Origin: Anaerosalibacter bizertensis
GTDB taxonomy: Bacteria > Bacillota > Clostridia > Tissierellales > Sporanaerobacteraceae
Direction: 5' to 3'
NCBI RefSeq assembly: GCF_009696605.1
Contig: NZ_VULR01000002.1
Span: 170,343-234,342, forward strand
DNA length: 64,000 nt
Shown: positions 26,809 through 36,072 of the stretch, one piece after another
Numbering within the stretch: the first letter of the stretch is position 1
Layout of the letters: each line of letters starts with the position of its first letter
The notes under the pieces: generated by a model
What the model saw: the letters and a program-made list of their open reading frames with translations, nothing else
The model's database searches: none
Told to the model about the DNA's origin: nothing
Position numbers and translations under genes: made by a program

Positions 26809-26842
26809 TATGTATATAATATAAATTTAAGGATGATGAAAA

Positions 26843-28543
26843 TTGTTATTAATAATTTTCAAAAGCTTGATTAATAGAGTAGCAATAATAATTTTATTGG
26901 CTTTTTTCATGTCTAAAATAGGATTGTTCCGAAAGTTAATTTCAAAACAAGATATAAATGTAAAAGATAAAATACTATTGTCTTTTATATTTGGAATCTA
27001 TGGCATTATTGGTACTTATACTGGTATACCTATAAGTGGAGCCATTGCCAATGCTAGGGTAGTTGGCGTTTTCGTAGGAGGGCTGCTAGGAGGCCCCTTC
27101 GTAGGGGTTTTATCTGGAATAATAGCAGGAGGCCATAGATATTTAATAGATATAGGGGGATTTACTGCCTTTGCTTGTGCGTTGTCTACTTTAATGGAAG
27201 GTATTATGGCTGGTTTTTTAAAAAAGAGAATGGAAAAATATGAAGATAAATTAGCATTTTCTTTAATTACAGGAATGGCAGCAGAAGTTTTACAAATGAT
27301 AATTATATTGATTTTTGCTAAACCTTTTTCAAAAGCATTAAGCCTAGTTAAAATCATAGGTATACCTATGATAATTACAAATGGAATAGGTATAGCTGTT
27401 TTTATTGCTATAACTGATAGTATTTTTAAAGATTTAGAAACGGCTGCTGCTTATCAAGCCCAGTTAGCATTGAGAATAGCTAATAAAACTTTAAAGTACT
27501 TTAGAAAGGGATTCAATGAAACTACTGCATATGAAACAGCTACAATAATAAAAGAAATGACTAATGTTAAGGCTGTTTCTTTCAGCAATAGAGAAGGGAT
27601 ATTGGCTCATGTAGGGGTTGGAGAAGATCACCACTTTCCAGGAAGTCCAATAAAAACTAATTTAACTAGGGAAACAATAAAAAAAGGTAAATATTCAGTG
27701 GCTAATTTTCAAGACGAGATAGGATGTGAAAATGAAAATTGTAGCCTTAAATCTGCAATAATTGTACCTTTAACTGAAGGGAATAAAGTTATTGGAACAT
27801 TAAAACTATATAAAACAGAAGAAAATTCCATTACTAAAGTAGAAAAAGAGTTAGCATTAGGACTAGCCCAAATATTTTCTACTCAAATTGAACTTAGCAA
27901 AGTAGATTTTCAAAGAGAGATGTTAGTAAAATCAGAATTAAAAGCGCTACAAGCCCAAATAAATCCACATTTTTTATTCAATGCAATAAATACTATAGTA
28001 TCTTTAATACGTACTCAACCTGATAACGCTAGAAATCTACTTATACATTTAGGAAATTATTTTAGAAACAATTTACAAGAAGGAAATGATGAAGTAGAAC
28101 TTCATAAGGAAATAGAAAATATAAATTCTTATTTAGAAATAGAGAAAGCAAGATTTGGAGATAAACTAAAAATAATATATAATATTCCTGAGGAAATAGA
28201 CTGTCTACTACCTCCATTATTATTGCAACCAATTGTAGAAAATGCTGTAAAACATGGTGTTTTAGAGAAGATAGAAGGAGGTACTGTAGAAATAACTGCT
28301 ATAGATAACGAAATAGAAACTGAACTTATAGTAAAAGATGATGGAGTAGGAATGAGCCCCGAAACACTATCTTCTTTATTTAATGAGGATAACAATTCAG
28401 ATAGTATAGGTCTTAATAATGTAAATAGTAGACTAAAAAATAAATATGGTAAAGAGTATAGATTAAAAATAGATAGTAAATTGAATAAGGGTACAATAGT
28501 TACAATGACAATTCCTAAGAAACAAAGGGGGAAATTTGTGTGA
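26843..28543 (+). CDS. lytS: LytS-type sensor histidine kinase
   Basis: The 566-residue kinase has a 5TMR-LYT membrane sensor (about residues 5-195, with the repeated GGLLGGPFVGVLSGIIAGGH region), a GAF domain (about 220-350), a His_kinase domain with the phosphoacceptor in LQAQINPHFLFNAINTI, and a HATPase domain with VENAVKHGV and DDGVGMS. The start is TTG after AAGGATGATGAAAA. It overlaps the response regulator by four bases. Related BtsS/YpdA and LytS proteins respond to pyruvate or membrane state. A CstA carrier follows, so pyruvate or peptide sensing is my inference. Confidence 0.92.
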   Translation: MLLIIFKSLINRVAIIILLAFFMSKIGLFRKLISKQDINVKDKILLSFIFGIYGIIGTYTGIPISGAIANARVVGVFVGGLLGGPFVGVLSGIIAGGHRYLIDIGGFTAFACALSTLMEGIMAGFLKKRMEKYEDKLAFSLITGMAAEVLQMIIILIFAKPFSKALSLVKIIGIPMIITNGIGIAVFIAITDSIFKDLETAAAYQAQLALRIANKTLKYFRKGFNETTAYETATIIKEMTNVKAVSFSNREGILAHVGVGEDHHFPGSPIKTNLTRETIKKGKYSVANFQDEIGCENENCSLKSAIIVPLTEGNKVIGTLKLYKTEENSITKVEKELALGLAQIFSTQIELSKVDFQREMLVKSELKALQAQINPHFLFNAINTIVSLIRTQPDNARNLLIHLGNYFRNNLQEGNDEVELHKEIENINSYLEIEKARFGDKLKIIYNIPEEIDCLLPPLLLQPIVENAVKHGVLEKIEGGTVEITAIDNEIETELIVKDDGVGMSPETLSSLFNEDNNSDSIGLNNVNSRLKNKYGKEYRLKIDSKLNKGTIVTMTIPKKQRGKFV

Positions 28544-29307
28544 TTAGAGCTATAGTTGTAGATGATGAAGTACCTGCTCGTGAGGAATTAATCTATATCT
28601 TACAAAATTTTAAAGATATTGAGATTATAGGAGAGGCTTCTCATGGAGTAGAAGTTTTGGAGTTAAATAGAAAGCTTAAACCAGATTTAATATTTTTAGA
28701 TATACAAATGCCCAAGATTAGTGGTATTGATGTGGCGAGGAAGATATTACAAGAACCTCATATTCCGTTGATAGTATTTGTAACTGCCTATGAAGAACAT
28801 GCATTAGAAGCTTTTGAGGTAAATGCTATAGATTATATATTAAAACCTATTTCAATAGAGAGACTATCAAAAAGTATGAATAAGATTATTAATAATATAA
28901 ATATAGGCAAATCCGATTATCTTGGCAAAATTGATAAGCTAATTAAAACCTTAAAAGATAAAGAAACAGAAAATAAAATTAGAATATCTGTATCAGATAA
29001 TGGAAAAATTATTCCCCTAGATGCAAAAGAAATAATCTATGCTACTATTGAAGATAAAAACACTGTTATTTTCAGCAAAAAAGGGAAATTTGAAACAAAC
29101 TATACATTGGGAGAGCTTTCTGATAAGTTAGGGAGAGAAAATTTTTTCAGAAGCCATAAAAGCTATTTAATTAATTTAAATTTAATTGAAGTTATTGAAC
29201 CCTGGTTCAATTCAACTTTTAATCTTAAATTAAAAGATATTGTGGAGAAGATACCAGTTAGTAGGAGTCAGTCTAAAGAGTTTAAAAGTATTATGAATAT
29301 AGATTGA
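28540..29307 (+). CDS. lytR: LytTR-type response regulator
   Basis: The 255-residue protein has a receiver domain (residues 1-120) with DDE near the start, phosphoacceptor Asp in LIFLDIQMPKISG and Lys in DYILKPIS. It is followed by a LytTR DNA-binding domain (about 150-255) with FFRSHKSYLINL and PVSRSQSKEFK. GTG start overlapping the kinase stop, so the two are translationally coupled. A direct repeat suited to LytTR binding lies upstream of the next gene (29312-29341). Confidence 0.94.
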   Translation: MIRAIVVDDEVPAREELIYILQNFKDIEIIGEASHGVEVLELNRKLKPDLIFLDIQMPKISGIDVARKILQEPHIPLIVFVTAYEEHALEAFEVNAIDYILKPISIERLSKSMNKIINNINIGKSDYLGKIDKLIKTLKDKETENKIRISVSDNGKIIPLDAKEIIYATIEDKNTVIFSKKGKFETNYTLGELSDKLGRENFFRSHKSYLINLNLIEVIEPWFNSTFNLKLKDIVEKIPVSRSQSKEFKSIMNID

Positions 29308-29311
29308 AATT

Positions 29312-29365
29312 TTGCATATTATCCTTTATTATTGCATTTTAGATTTTATAATAGACATCTTGTCT
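29312..29365 (+). promoter_or_regulatory. Putative LytTR operator and promoter of the CstA gene
   Basis: TTGCATATTA (29312-29321) and TTGCATTTTA (29332-29341) are direct repeats with a 20-bp period, two helical turns, as in sites of LytTR regulators such as YpdB. TATAAT follows at 29347-29352 without a -35 hexamer at normal distance, which suits an activated promoter. AGACA-TCT-TGTCT (29353-29365) is a perfect inverted repeat near the expected transcript start. Confidence 0.6.
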
Positions 29366-29441
29366 AAAAAACCTCTATATAATTAATAAAGATATATAAT
29401 TATAAATGTGAATTATATATAAATTATAAGGAGGTTTTTTA

Positions 29442-30863
29442 ATGTCTTTTTTTATTCTAGGTATTATAGTTTTAATAGTAGGTTATTTTACTTATGGTAA
29501 ATTAGTAGACAAGACTTTCGGAGTAGATGAAAGTAGAGAAACACCTGCAAATGCAATAAATGATGGTGTTGATTATGTTCCTATGAGTTGGCCAAGAGTA
29601 TTTTTAATCCAGTTACTTAATATTGCTGGGTTAGGGCCAATATTTGGAGCTATTCAAGGAGCATTATTTGGACCGGCAGCATTTCTTTGGATAGCTTTTG
29701 GAAGTATTTTTGCAGGAGGGGTTCATGACTATTTTTCAGGGATGCTTTCTCTAAGACATGAAGGCCAAAGTGTATCAGAGATTGTTGGCATTTATTTAGG
29801 AGAAGGTGCAAGGAAAATAATGAGAGTATTTTCAGTTGTACTTCTTGTACTAGTTGGAACAGTATTTATGATGGGACCAGTTGATTTATTGGCGAATTTA
29901 AAGTTATTTGGATTAGGAAATGCAAATATTTGGTTAGGGATAGTATTAGCCTATTATTTCTTAGCTACAATACTACCAGTAGATAAGATCATAGGAAAGT
30001 TTTATCCAGTATTTGGTTTAGCACTGCTTATAATGGCAGTTGGAATAGGTGGTGCACTTGTAATAGATGGATATACATTGCCAGAGTTTACCCTATCTAG
30101 TTTACATCCTGATGGATTGCCTTTATGGCCAATGTTATTTGTTACTATTGCATGTGGAGCTATAAGTGGATTTCATGCTACTCAATCACCAATGATGGCA
30201 AGATGTTTAGACAATGAAAGAGAAGGTAGAAAGATATTTTATGGTGCAATGATAGCAGAAGGAATAATAGCAATGATTTGGGCAGCAGCGGCTATGGTTT
30301 TCTTTGGTGGTGTACCACAATTAGGAGAAGCAATGGCTAATGGTGGTGGAGCAGCAGGAGTTGTAAATACAATTTCCACTTCTCTTTTAGGGAAAGTAGG
30401 TGGACTATTGGCAATGTTGGGAGTAATAGCAGCACCAATAACTTCAGGAGATACTGCTTTTAGAAGTGCAAGATTAACAATAGCAGATGCAGCTGGTTAT
30501 GATCAAGGGCCAATAAAAAATAGATTGTCAATAGCTGTACCATTGTTTGCAGTTGGATTTCTTTTAACAAGGATTGATTTTAATATTATATGGAGATATT
30601 TTGCTTGGTCAAATCAAACTTTAGCTATGATTGTATTATGGGCTTCAGCAGCATATTTAGTTAAAGTTAAAAAGCCTCATTGGATTGCCAGCTTGCCAGC
30701 AACTTTTATGACAGCAGTAAGTATTACTTATATAATGATGGCACCAGAAGGATTTAAGCTATCTTCTAAAATTTCATATCCAGTAGGATTTGTAGTAGCT
30801 ATAGTAGTACTAGTTTATTTTATAAAAAAAGCAAATAAAAAAGAAAGTTACCAAGGAGCATAA
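29442..30863 (+). CDS. CstA-family carbon-starvation / pyruvate or peptide transporter
   Basis: The 473-residue, multi-helix protein has the CstA signatures: DGVDYVPMSWPRVF, NIAGLGPIFGAIQGALFGPAAF, SGMLSLRHEGQSVSEIVG, GFHATQSPMMARC and FRYFAWSNQTLA-like IWRYFAWSNQTL. E. coli CstA and BtsT take up peptides and pyruvate; this is the short Gram-positive form. Located directly after lytS-lytR, with a possible LytTR operator in its leader, it mirrors the BtsSR-BtsT arrangement. The strong site AAGGAGGTTTTTTA precedes ATG. Confidence 0.92.
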   Translation: MSFFILGIIVLIVGYFTYGKLVDKTFGVDESRETPANAINDGVDYVPMSWPRVFLIQLLNIAGLGPIFGAIQGALFGPAAFLWIAFGSIFAGGVHDYFSGMLSLRHEGQSVSEIVGIYLGEGARKIMRVFSVVLLVLVGTVFMMGPVDLLANLKLFGLGNANIWLGIVLAYYFLATILPVDKIIGKFYPVFGLALLIMAVGIGGALVIDGYTLPEFTLSSLHPDGLPLWPMLFVTIACGAISGFHATQSPMMARCLDNEREGRKIFYGAMIAEGIIAMIWAAAAMVFFGGVPQLGEAMANGGGAAGVVNTISTSLLGKVGGLLAMLGVIAAPITSGDTAFRSARLTIADAAGYDQGPIKNRLSIAVPLFAVGFLLTRIDFNIIWRYFAWSNQTLAMIVLWASAAYLVKVKKPHWIASLPATFMTAVSITYIMMAPEGFKLSSKISYPVGFVVAIVVLVYFIKKANKKESYQGA

Positions 30864-30897
30864 AAAATAGTCATTCCAGTTGGAATGACTATTTTTT
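30862..30897. terminator. Bidirectional terminator between CstA and symporter genes
   Basis: AAAAAATAGTCATTCCA (30862-30878) and TGGAATGACTATTTTTT (30881-30897) form a perfect 17-bp stem that overlaps both gene ends. Confidence 0.92.
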
Positions 30898-32304
30898 ATG
30901 CTCCTCTTTCCAAAAATCTACATTTTTAAGTCCAGGTATAGAACTTGCTTTGAAAACAGGATTTTTTCCTTCTTCTCTTTGCCTTGTATAGTCTTTAAGT
31001 GATTCATAAACAATAGGTCCTAGCTTAGCTATTACAACTAAGTTTATTACAGCCATGAGTCCCATGAAAAGATCTGCCATATTCCAAACAGTTGAAAGTT
31101 CAGCTATAGAACCTAGCATGATCATACATAGAACAATAATTCTATAAATAAAAAGAATAGATTTATTTGATTTAATAAATTCTATATTTGTTTCACCATA
31201 GTAATAATTACCTATAATAGAGCTAAAGGCAAATAAGAAAATAGAGACAGCTATAAATGAATTTCCCCAAGAACCAACTTGGGATGATACAGCAGCTTGA
31301 GTCAATTGAATCCCTGTTAAATTTCCTGGATTTTTATAAATTCCAGATAAAAGTATAATAAAAGCAGTAGCACTACATACTAGAAGGGTATCTGTAAAAA
31401 CACCAAGGGTTTGTATCAATCCTTGTTTTACAGGATGGCTTGTATCAGCAGCAGCTGCTGCATTTGGCACACTTCCCATACCGGCTTCATTAGAGAAAAG
31501 TCCTCTTTTTATACCTTGAAGCATGATTCCGACTAATGTTCCACCAATAGTTTGGTTTATACCAAAAGCATTGGTAAATATCACTTTTATCATTTCTGGT
31601 ATTAAAGTAATATTTTTTATCATGATAAAGATAGATAAACCTACATATATTAGAGCCATAATAGGAACTATTACGGAAGATACATTGGCAATCCTTTTTA
31701 CACCACCAAATATGATTAATCCAGAGAGAACAACTAAAATGAGCCCAGTTATAGATGTTTTAATTCCAAATGCTTGTTGAAAAGCACTGGCTATGGTGTT
31801 AGATTGTACTGAATTAAATACAAATCCAAAGGAAATAGTTATTAATATTGAAAAGATAATACCTAACCATCGTTTGTTTAAAGCTTTTTCAATATAGTAG
31901 GCTGGTCCACCTCTAAATTCGTCACCATCTTTTACTTTATATATCTGTCCTAGAGTACTTTCAACAAAACTGGAGCTACTTCCAATTAGTGCAATAATCC
32001 ACATCCAAAATACAGAACCTGGACCTCCTATTGCAATAGCTAATGCAACCCCTGCCATATTTCCTGTACCTATCCTTGAAGCTGCACTGATACAGAAAGC
32101 TTGAAATGAAGAAATACCTTCTTCATTATTTTTACTATCTGTTTGCTCAGATAATAATCTAAACATTTCACGGAAATATCTAAATTGCACAAAATTAGTT
32201 TTAATAGTAAAATAAATTCCTAATAAAATTAAAAGACCGATTAATATATAGGACCATAAAAAAGTATTTGCAGATTCTACTAAAGTATTCAACCATTTCG
32301 TCAT
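30889..32304 (-). CDS. Alanine/glycine:cation symporter (AGCS family)
   Basis: The 471-residue protein has about 10 membrane helices and the AGCS signatures FQAFCISAASRIGTGNMAGVALAIAIGGPG, GGPAYYIEKAL and GLFSNEAGMGSVPNAAA. These proteins import alanine or glycine with Na+ or H+. ATG follows AAAGGAGGATAATTC on the minus strand. It converges on the CstA gene. Both are uptake carriers of small C3-type nutrients, but shared regulation is not evident. Confidence 0.94.
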   Translation of the reverse strand: MTKWLNTLVESANTFLWSYILIGLLILLGIYFTIKTNFVQFRYFREMFRLLSEQTDSKNNEEGISSFQAFCISAASRIGTGNMAGVALAIAIGGPGSVFWMWIIALIGSSSSFVESTLGQIYKVKDGDEFRGGPAYYIEKALNKRWLGIIFSILITISFGFVFNSVQSNTIASAFQQAFGIKTSITGLILVVLSGLIIFGGVKRIANVSSVIVPIMALIYVGLSIFIMIKNITLIPEMIKVIFTNAFGINQTIGGTLVGIMLQGIKRGLFSNEAGMGSVPNAAAAADTSHPVKQGLIQTLGVFTDTLLVCSATAFIILLSGIYKNPGNLTGIQLTQAAVSSQVGSWGNSFIAVSIFLFAFSSIIGNYYYGETNIEFIKSNKSILFIYRIIVLCMIMLGSIAELSTVWNMADLFMGLMAVINLVVIAKLGPIVYESLKDYTRQREEGKNPVFKASSIPGLKNVDFWKEEHKK

Positions 32305-32505
32305 GAATTATCCTCCTTTTACAATTGCAATTTTTTGATTATTAAGTTTATATCATATCAAAAATAACATATAGATTCAATAACTTATTACCAAATCAAA
32401 GCAATGGTATTTAATGCCTATTGAAAATAAAATTGATAGTTAAGGATTTCGCTGATAAAATAGATATATGAGGAGAAGAAAATATATTTGAAAGGATGGA
32501 TAATA

Positions 32506-33015
32506 TTGAATTCTAGAAATGTAAAGCTTAGAAGTACTACAACTAAACTAGTATATACTGGTATGCTAATAGCAATTTCATTTGTTGGTTCTTTAATAAA
32601 AATACAAGGTAGTATAGCCCTTGATTCAATGCCAGGATTTTTTGCAGCATTATTTTTAGGCCCAGTATATGGAGCGTTAGTTGCAGGATTGGGACATATA
32701 CTTACAGCAGCTACAAGTGGTTTTTTATTAACAGTTCCTATCCATATTGTTATAACATTGGAAATGGCAGTATTTGCTTACATATTTGGAGTAGTATATG
32801 AAAAATCTAACGGTATTATAGCATCCATAGTAGGTATATTGTTAAATGGGATAGGGTCAGTGTTGATTCTTGCGCCTATTACTACATGGTTACAATTACC
32901 TTTAAATGGGAAAGTCTTTATTATGGCTATGGTAGTACCATTATCATTGGCATCTGCAGTAAATATTATACTAGCATGCATTATATATAAAATAATAGAA
33001 AAGCGAGCAAGATAG
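32506..33015 (+). CDS. cblT: ECF transporter S component, alpha-ribazole transporter CblT-like
   Basis: The roughly 170-residue protein has five to six membrane helices: TTKLVYTGMLIAISFVGSLIKI, the MPGFFAALFLGPVYGALVAGLGHIL region and a basic C-terminus. This is the S-component fold that gives substrate specificity to ECF vitamin importers. It is followed by a CblS-like kinase, the known partner of the alpha-ribazole importer CblT, which is why I choose that substrate over pantothenate. I prefer TTG at 32506 after AAAGGATGG; a TTG at 32488 would add six residues. I see no cobalamin riboswitch upstream. Confidence 0.75.
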   Translation: MNSRNVKLRSTTTKLVYTGMLIAISFVGSLIKIQGSIALDSMPGFFAALFLGPVYGALVAGLGHILTAATSGFLLTVPIHIVITLEMAVFAYIFGVVYEKSNGIIASIVGILLNGIGSVLILAPITTWLQLPLNGKVFIMAMVVPLSLASAVNIILACIIYKIIEKRAR

Positions 33016-33024
33016 GGTGAGAAT

Positions 33025-33786
33025 ATGAAAATAACTAAACACAGAGATTTAACATTAGTAGATATAAATAAAGATCAAATGTTAGTAATATCTTGTGACT
33101 CTTCTGGTGCAATAGGGAATAAAGAAAAGGATATAGTGAAAGTGTCTCCAGAGGTTACAGGGTATTATGCAACTCAAGTATCCCTTATGGAAATTCTTTC
33201 ATTTGGGGCCGAACCTATTACAATTGTAAACACCTTATCTGTAGAAATGGATGATACAGGGAAAAAGATAATAAATGGAATAAAGAAAGCCTTAGAACCT
33301 CTAGATTTTGATATGTCTAGTGTGATAACAGGTAGTACAGAAGAAAATTTCCCAGTAATTCAAACTGGAATGGGTATAACTATAATAGGGATTGTTGACA
33401 GGAAAAATTGGGAAAGACCATATACACAGGCTGGTTTACTTTCTGCAGTAGTTGGAATACCTAAAATAGGAGATGAAATAATAGCTGACAAAAATAGTAC
33501 TATAATGAATATTTCAAGATTATTAGAGCTAAAAGAAAAAGAATACATAAAAGAGATTCTTCCAGTAGGTTCAAAAGGGATACTATATGAATTAGAAGAA
33601 ATGGCTAAAACAAACAATATAGATTTCCAATTAGAGAAAAATATAAATATAGACCTTAAAAAATCAGCAGGACCATCAACCTGTGTATTGGTATCTATAG
33701 AAGAAGATAAATATGAAGAATTTAAAAATAACTTTTCCATACCAGTAAATAAAATAGGAAGATTTGTACAAAGGACTATGAAATAA
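33025..33786 (+). CDS. cblS: Alpha-ribazole kinase CblS-like (AIR synthase/ThiL fold)
   Basis: The 253-residue protein has an AIRS-type ATP-binding N-terminus: ISCDSSGAIGNKEKDIVKVSPEVTG, then SLMEILSFGAEPITIVNTLSVEMDDTG and GSTEENFPVIQTGMGITIIG. It fits CblS, which phosphorylates alpha-ribazole so that it can be joined to cobinamide. It starts nine bases after cblT in a two-gene operon for salvage of the lower ligand of cobalamin. ThiL is a relative, but its motifs differ and the neighbour is a transporter, so CblS is preferred. Confidence 0.78.
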   Translation: MKITKHRDLTLVDINKDQMLVISCDSSGAIGNKEKDIVKVSPEVTGYYATQVSLMEILSFGAEPITIVNTLSVEMDDTGKKIINGIKKALEPLDFDMSSVITGSTEENFPVIQTGMGITIIGIVDRKNWERPYTQAGLLSAVVGIPKIGDEIIADKNSTIMNISRLLELKEKEYIKEILPVGSKGILYELEEMAKTNNIDFQLEKNINIDLKKSAGPSTCVLVSIEEDKYEEFKNNFSIPVNKIGRFVQRTMK

Positions 33787-33827
33787 TTACATTATAGGAA
33801 TTATTAAAAGACCAAAGGATTTAAAAT

Positions 33828-33881
33828 GGATCCTATATAGTAGACAATTAAAAAAAGTCTATTATTATAGGATCTTTTTTT
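33828..33881 (+). terminator. Terminator of cblT-cblS
   Basis: GGATCCTATA...TAGAC pairs with GTCTA...TATAGGATC with a small internal mismatch, followed by seven T. Confidence 0.75.
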
Positions 33882-34037
33882 GTACAATATATAAAATTAG
33901 TTTAATTTATAAAAAAGACCATAGAATAATAAAGAAATATTAAACTCATTGATTAACCAATAAAGTAAAGGGTATTTATTAGTGAAGTTTAACCATCATA
34001 AAACCTAATATTAAAGAGGGAGAAAGGGGCTTTTATA

Positions 34038-34520
34038 TTGAATAATATTTTTGATTTAATAATGGAGATAATTAATGATACTGGAAAAGGTCTTAAAGGA
34101 TATATTAAATCTCAACTAATACTTATGACAATAACTTTTTTAGTCCTTAGTATTGGCCTTATAATTATAGGAATGCCTTGGCCAATACTAATAGCACTGG
34201 TGATAGCAATACTTGATATTATGCCAGTTGTTGGCAGTGGTATTGTTATGGTACCTTGGTCAATAATTAATTTTATAAAAGGAAATACAGATACAGGTAT
34301 TCAATTAGCAATACTCTATGTTATTTTATCTATTTTTAGACAGACAATTGAACCTAAAATCGTTGGAGATCAAATTGGTATAAGACCTCTTTATACATTT
34401 GCAGCAACAATATTAGGTTCTCTAGTACTTGGACCAATAGGTGTTTTAGTTGGACCTATGATAGCTGTAATTATAAGTTCAATATATAGAGTAAAAAAGA
34501 AATGGGATAGAAGAAATTAA
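34038..34520 (+). pseudogene. AI-2E/YtvI-type transporter, C-terminal half only
   Basis: The 160 residues match only the C-terminal half of AI-2E family proteins (normally about 350): the GYIKSQLILMTITFLVLSIGLIIIG helix, then LIALVIAILDIMPVVGSGIVMVPW, FRQTIEPKIVGDQIGIRPLYTF and GPIGVLVGPM. No trace of the N-terminal half is visible upstream, where there is only AT-rich DNA after the cblS terminator. It does have a TTG start with GAGGGAGAAAGGGG upstream, so a short protein could still be made. I call it truncated and probably non-functional. Confidence 0.65.
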
Positions 34521-34628
34521 TTATTATAAATTATAAAATTTTGTTTAAAAAGCATATTTTTAGTTTATAAATTGGTTTGCGGAGGGTATATTATAAATTG
34601 AACTATAAAATATAAAAGAGGTGAGAAT

Positions 34629-35720
34629 ATGACAAGGGTGATTATATCTCCTGGTAAATATATTCAAGGTAATGGAGAGCTTAAAAATTTACATGAACAT
34701 ATTCATTCATTAGGTAATAAGATTTTAATATTGGCTAGTGAAAATGGAATAAAACGTACTAGAGCTACAATTGAGGAAAGTTTTAAGGGTAGTGATATTG
34801 ATTTAGTATTTGAACCTTTCAACGGGGAATGTTCTAGAAATGAAATAGATAGACTTGGAGAAGTACTAAAGAATAATAATTGTGATGTAGTAGTAGGTGT
34901 TGGTGGTGGCAAGATATTTGATACAGCTAAAGCTGTAGCACATTATAATGATGTCCCTGTAGTTATAGTACCTACTATAGCTTCAACAGATGCTCCTACG
35001 AGTGCATTATCTGTAATCTATACAGAAGAAGGGGAATTTAGTGAGTATCTATTGTTACCTAAGAATCCTGAGGTAGTTTTAGTAGATACATCCATAGTAT
35101 CAAAGGCTCCTGCCAGATTATTAGTTGCAGGTATAGGGGATGCTCTAGCCACATATTTTGAAGCAAGGGCTTGTATTAGATCTGATGCTAACACTATGGC
35201 AGGAGGAAAAGCCACTAAAGCAGCTTTTGCCATTGCAGAACTATGTTATGAAACCCTTTTAAATGATGGATTAAAAGCAAAATTAGCAGTAGAAAATAAA
35301 ACATCTACAAAAGCAGTAGAAAATATTATAGAAGCAAATACTTATTTAAGCGGAATAGGCTTTGAAAGTTGTGGATTAGCTGCTGCTCATGCTATTCACA
35401 ATGGATTTACTGCTCTTGAGGAAAGCCATGACCTATATCATGGAGAAAAAGTAGCTTTTGGAACTTTAGTACAATTAGTTTTGGAAAATAGTCCAATAGA
35501 GGAAATAGAAGAAGTAATCAATTTTTGCTTAGAAATAGGACTTCCTGTAACATTAGAAGATATGGGAATAAAGGAAATAAAAGAAGATGACATTATGAAG
35601 GTAGCTGAATTGGCATGTGCTGAAGGCGAAACTATTTATAACATGCCTTTTGAAGTAAAACCAGAAGATGTATATTCTGCTATATTAGGTGCAGATAGTT
35701 TAGGCAGGTTGTATAAGTAA
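34629..35720 (+). CDS. gldA: Glycerol dehydrogenase (iron/zinc-ADH family), copy 1
   Basis: This NAD-dependent enzyme interconverts glycerol and dihydroxyacetone. The 363-residue protein shows VVGVGGGKIFDTAKAVAH (nucleotide loop), PTIASTDAPTSALSVIYTEEGEFSEYL, metal Asp in GDALATYFEARA, and metal His in AAAHAIHNGF and YHGEKVAFGTL. A second copy lies at 61212. GAGGTGAGAAT precedes ATG. It ends in a perfect bidirectional terminator, so it is monocistronic. Confidence 0.93.
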   Translation: MTRVIISPGKYIQGNGELKNLHEHIHSLGNKILILASENGIKRTRATIEESFKGSDIDLVFEPFNGECSRNEIDRLGEVLKNNNCDVVVGVGGGKIFDTAKAVAHYNDVPVVIVPTIASTDAPTSALSVIYTEEGEFSEYLLLPKNPEVVLVDTSIVSKAPARLLVAGIGDALATYFEARACIRSDANTMAGGKATKAAFAIAELCYETLLNDGLKAKLAVENKTSTKAVENIIEANTYLSGIGFESCGLAAAHAIHNGFTALEESHDLYHGEKVAFGTLVQLVLENSPIEEIEEVINFCLEIGLPVTLEDMGIKEIKEDDIMKVAELACAEGETIYNMPFEVKPEDVYSAILGADSLGRLYK

Positions 35721-35725
35721 TATAT

Positions 35726-35765
35726 AACAAAACTGGACATGAAATATTTCATGTCCAGTTTTGTT
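35726..35765. terminator. Bidirectional terminator after gldA
   Basis: AACAAAACTGGACATGAAA (35726-35744) and its exact complement (35747-35765) form a 19-bp stem. Confidence 0.92.
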
Positions 35766-35943
35766 ATTTCCATTTAGGTTCATTAAAATTATCAGGGGTT
35801 TTTATTCTATTAGCTTCTTCTTCAGATACTACATATGCTATAATATCTTTTTGATCATATTCCTTAACAGTTTTTACAGCTTCTTCCCTAGACATAGGTT
35901 GAGAAAACTTTCCCTCAGTTATTACAACAAATTTTTGATTCAT
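35764..35943 (-). CDS. Small acidic hypothetical protein
   Basis: This 59-residue protein starts MNQKFVVITEGKFSQPMSREEAVKTVKEYDQKDIIAYVVSEEEA (described in part) and is soluble, with mixed charge. I start at this ATG because AAAGGAAGATATAT directly precedes it; an upstream in-frame ATG lacks a ribosome site. Similar short proteins with a REEA...AYIVSEEEA pattern occur in clostridia with no known role. Confidence 0.68.
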   Translation of the reverse strand: MNQKFVVITEGKFSQPMSREEAVKTVKEYDQKDIIAYVVSEEEANRIKTPDNFNEPKWK

Positions 35944-36072
35944 ATATATCTTCCTTTCATCCATATATATAAGTATTATTTCCCAAATACCTAAAAATAA
36001 TACCTAATAGATAATTAATTTGATATAATATTTATTGATAGGTGATACTTTAAATTAAGGAGGAATCTTTTA

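Noticed and set aside
32305..32505. Cobalamin riboswitch before cblT
   Set aside because: I searched for B12-box-like GCCACTG and the surrounding arms and saw none.
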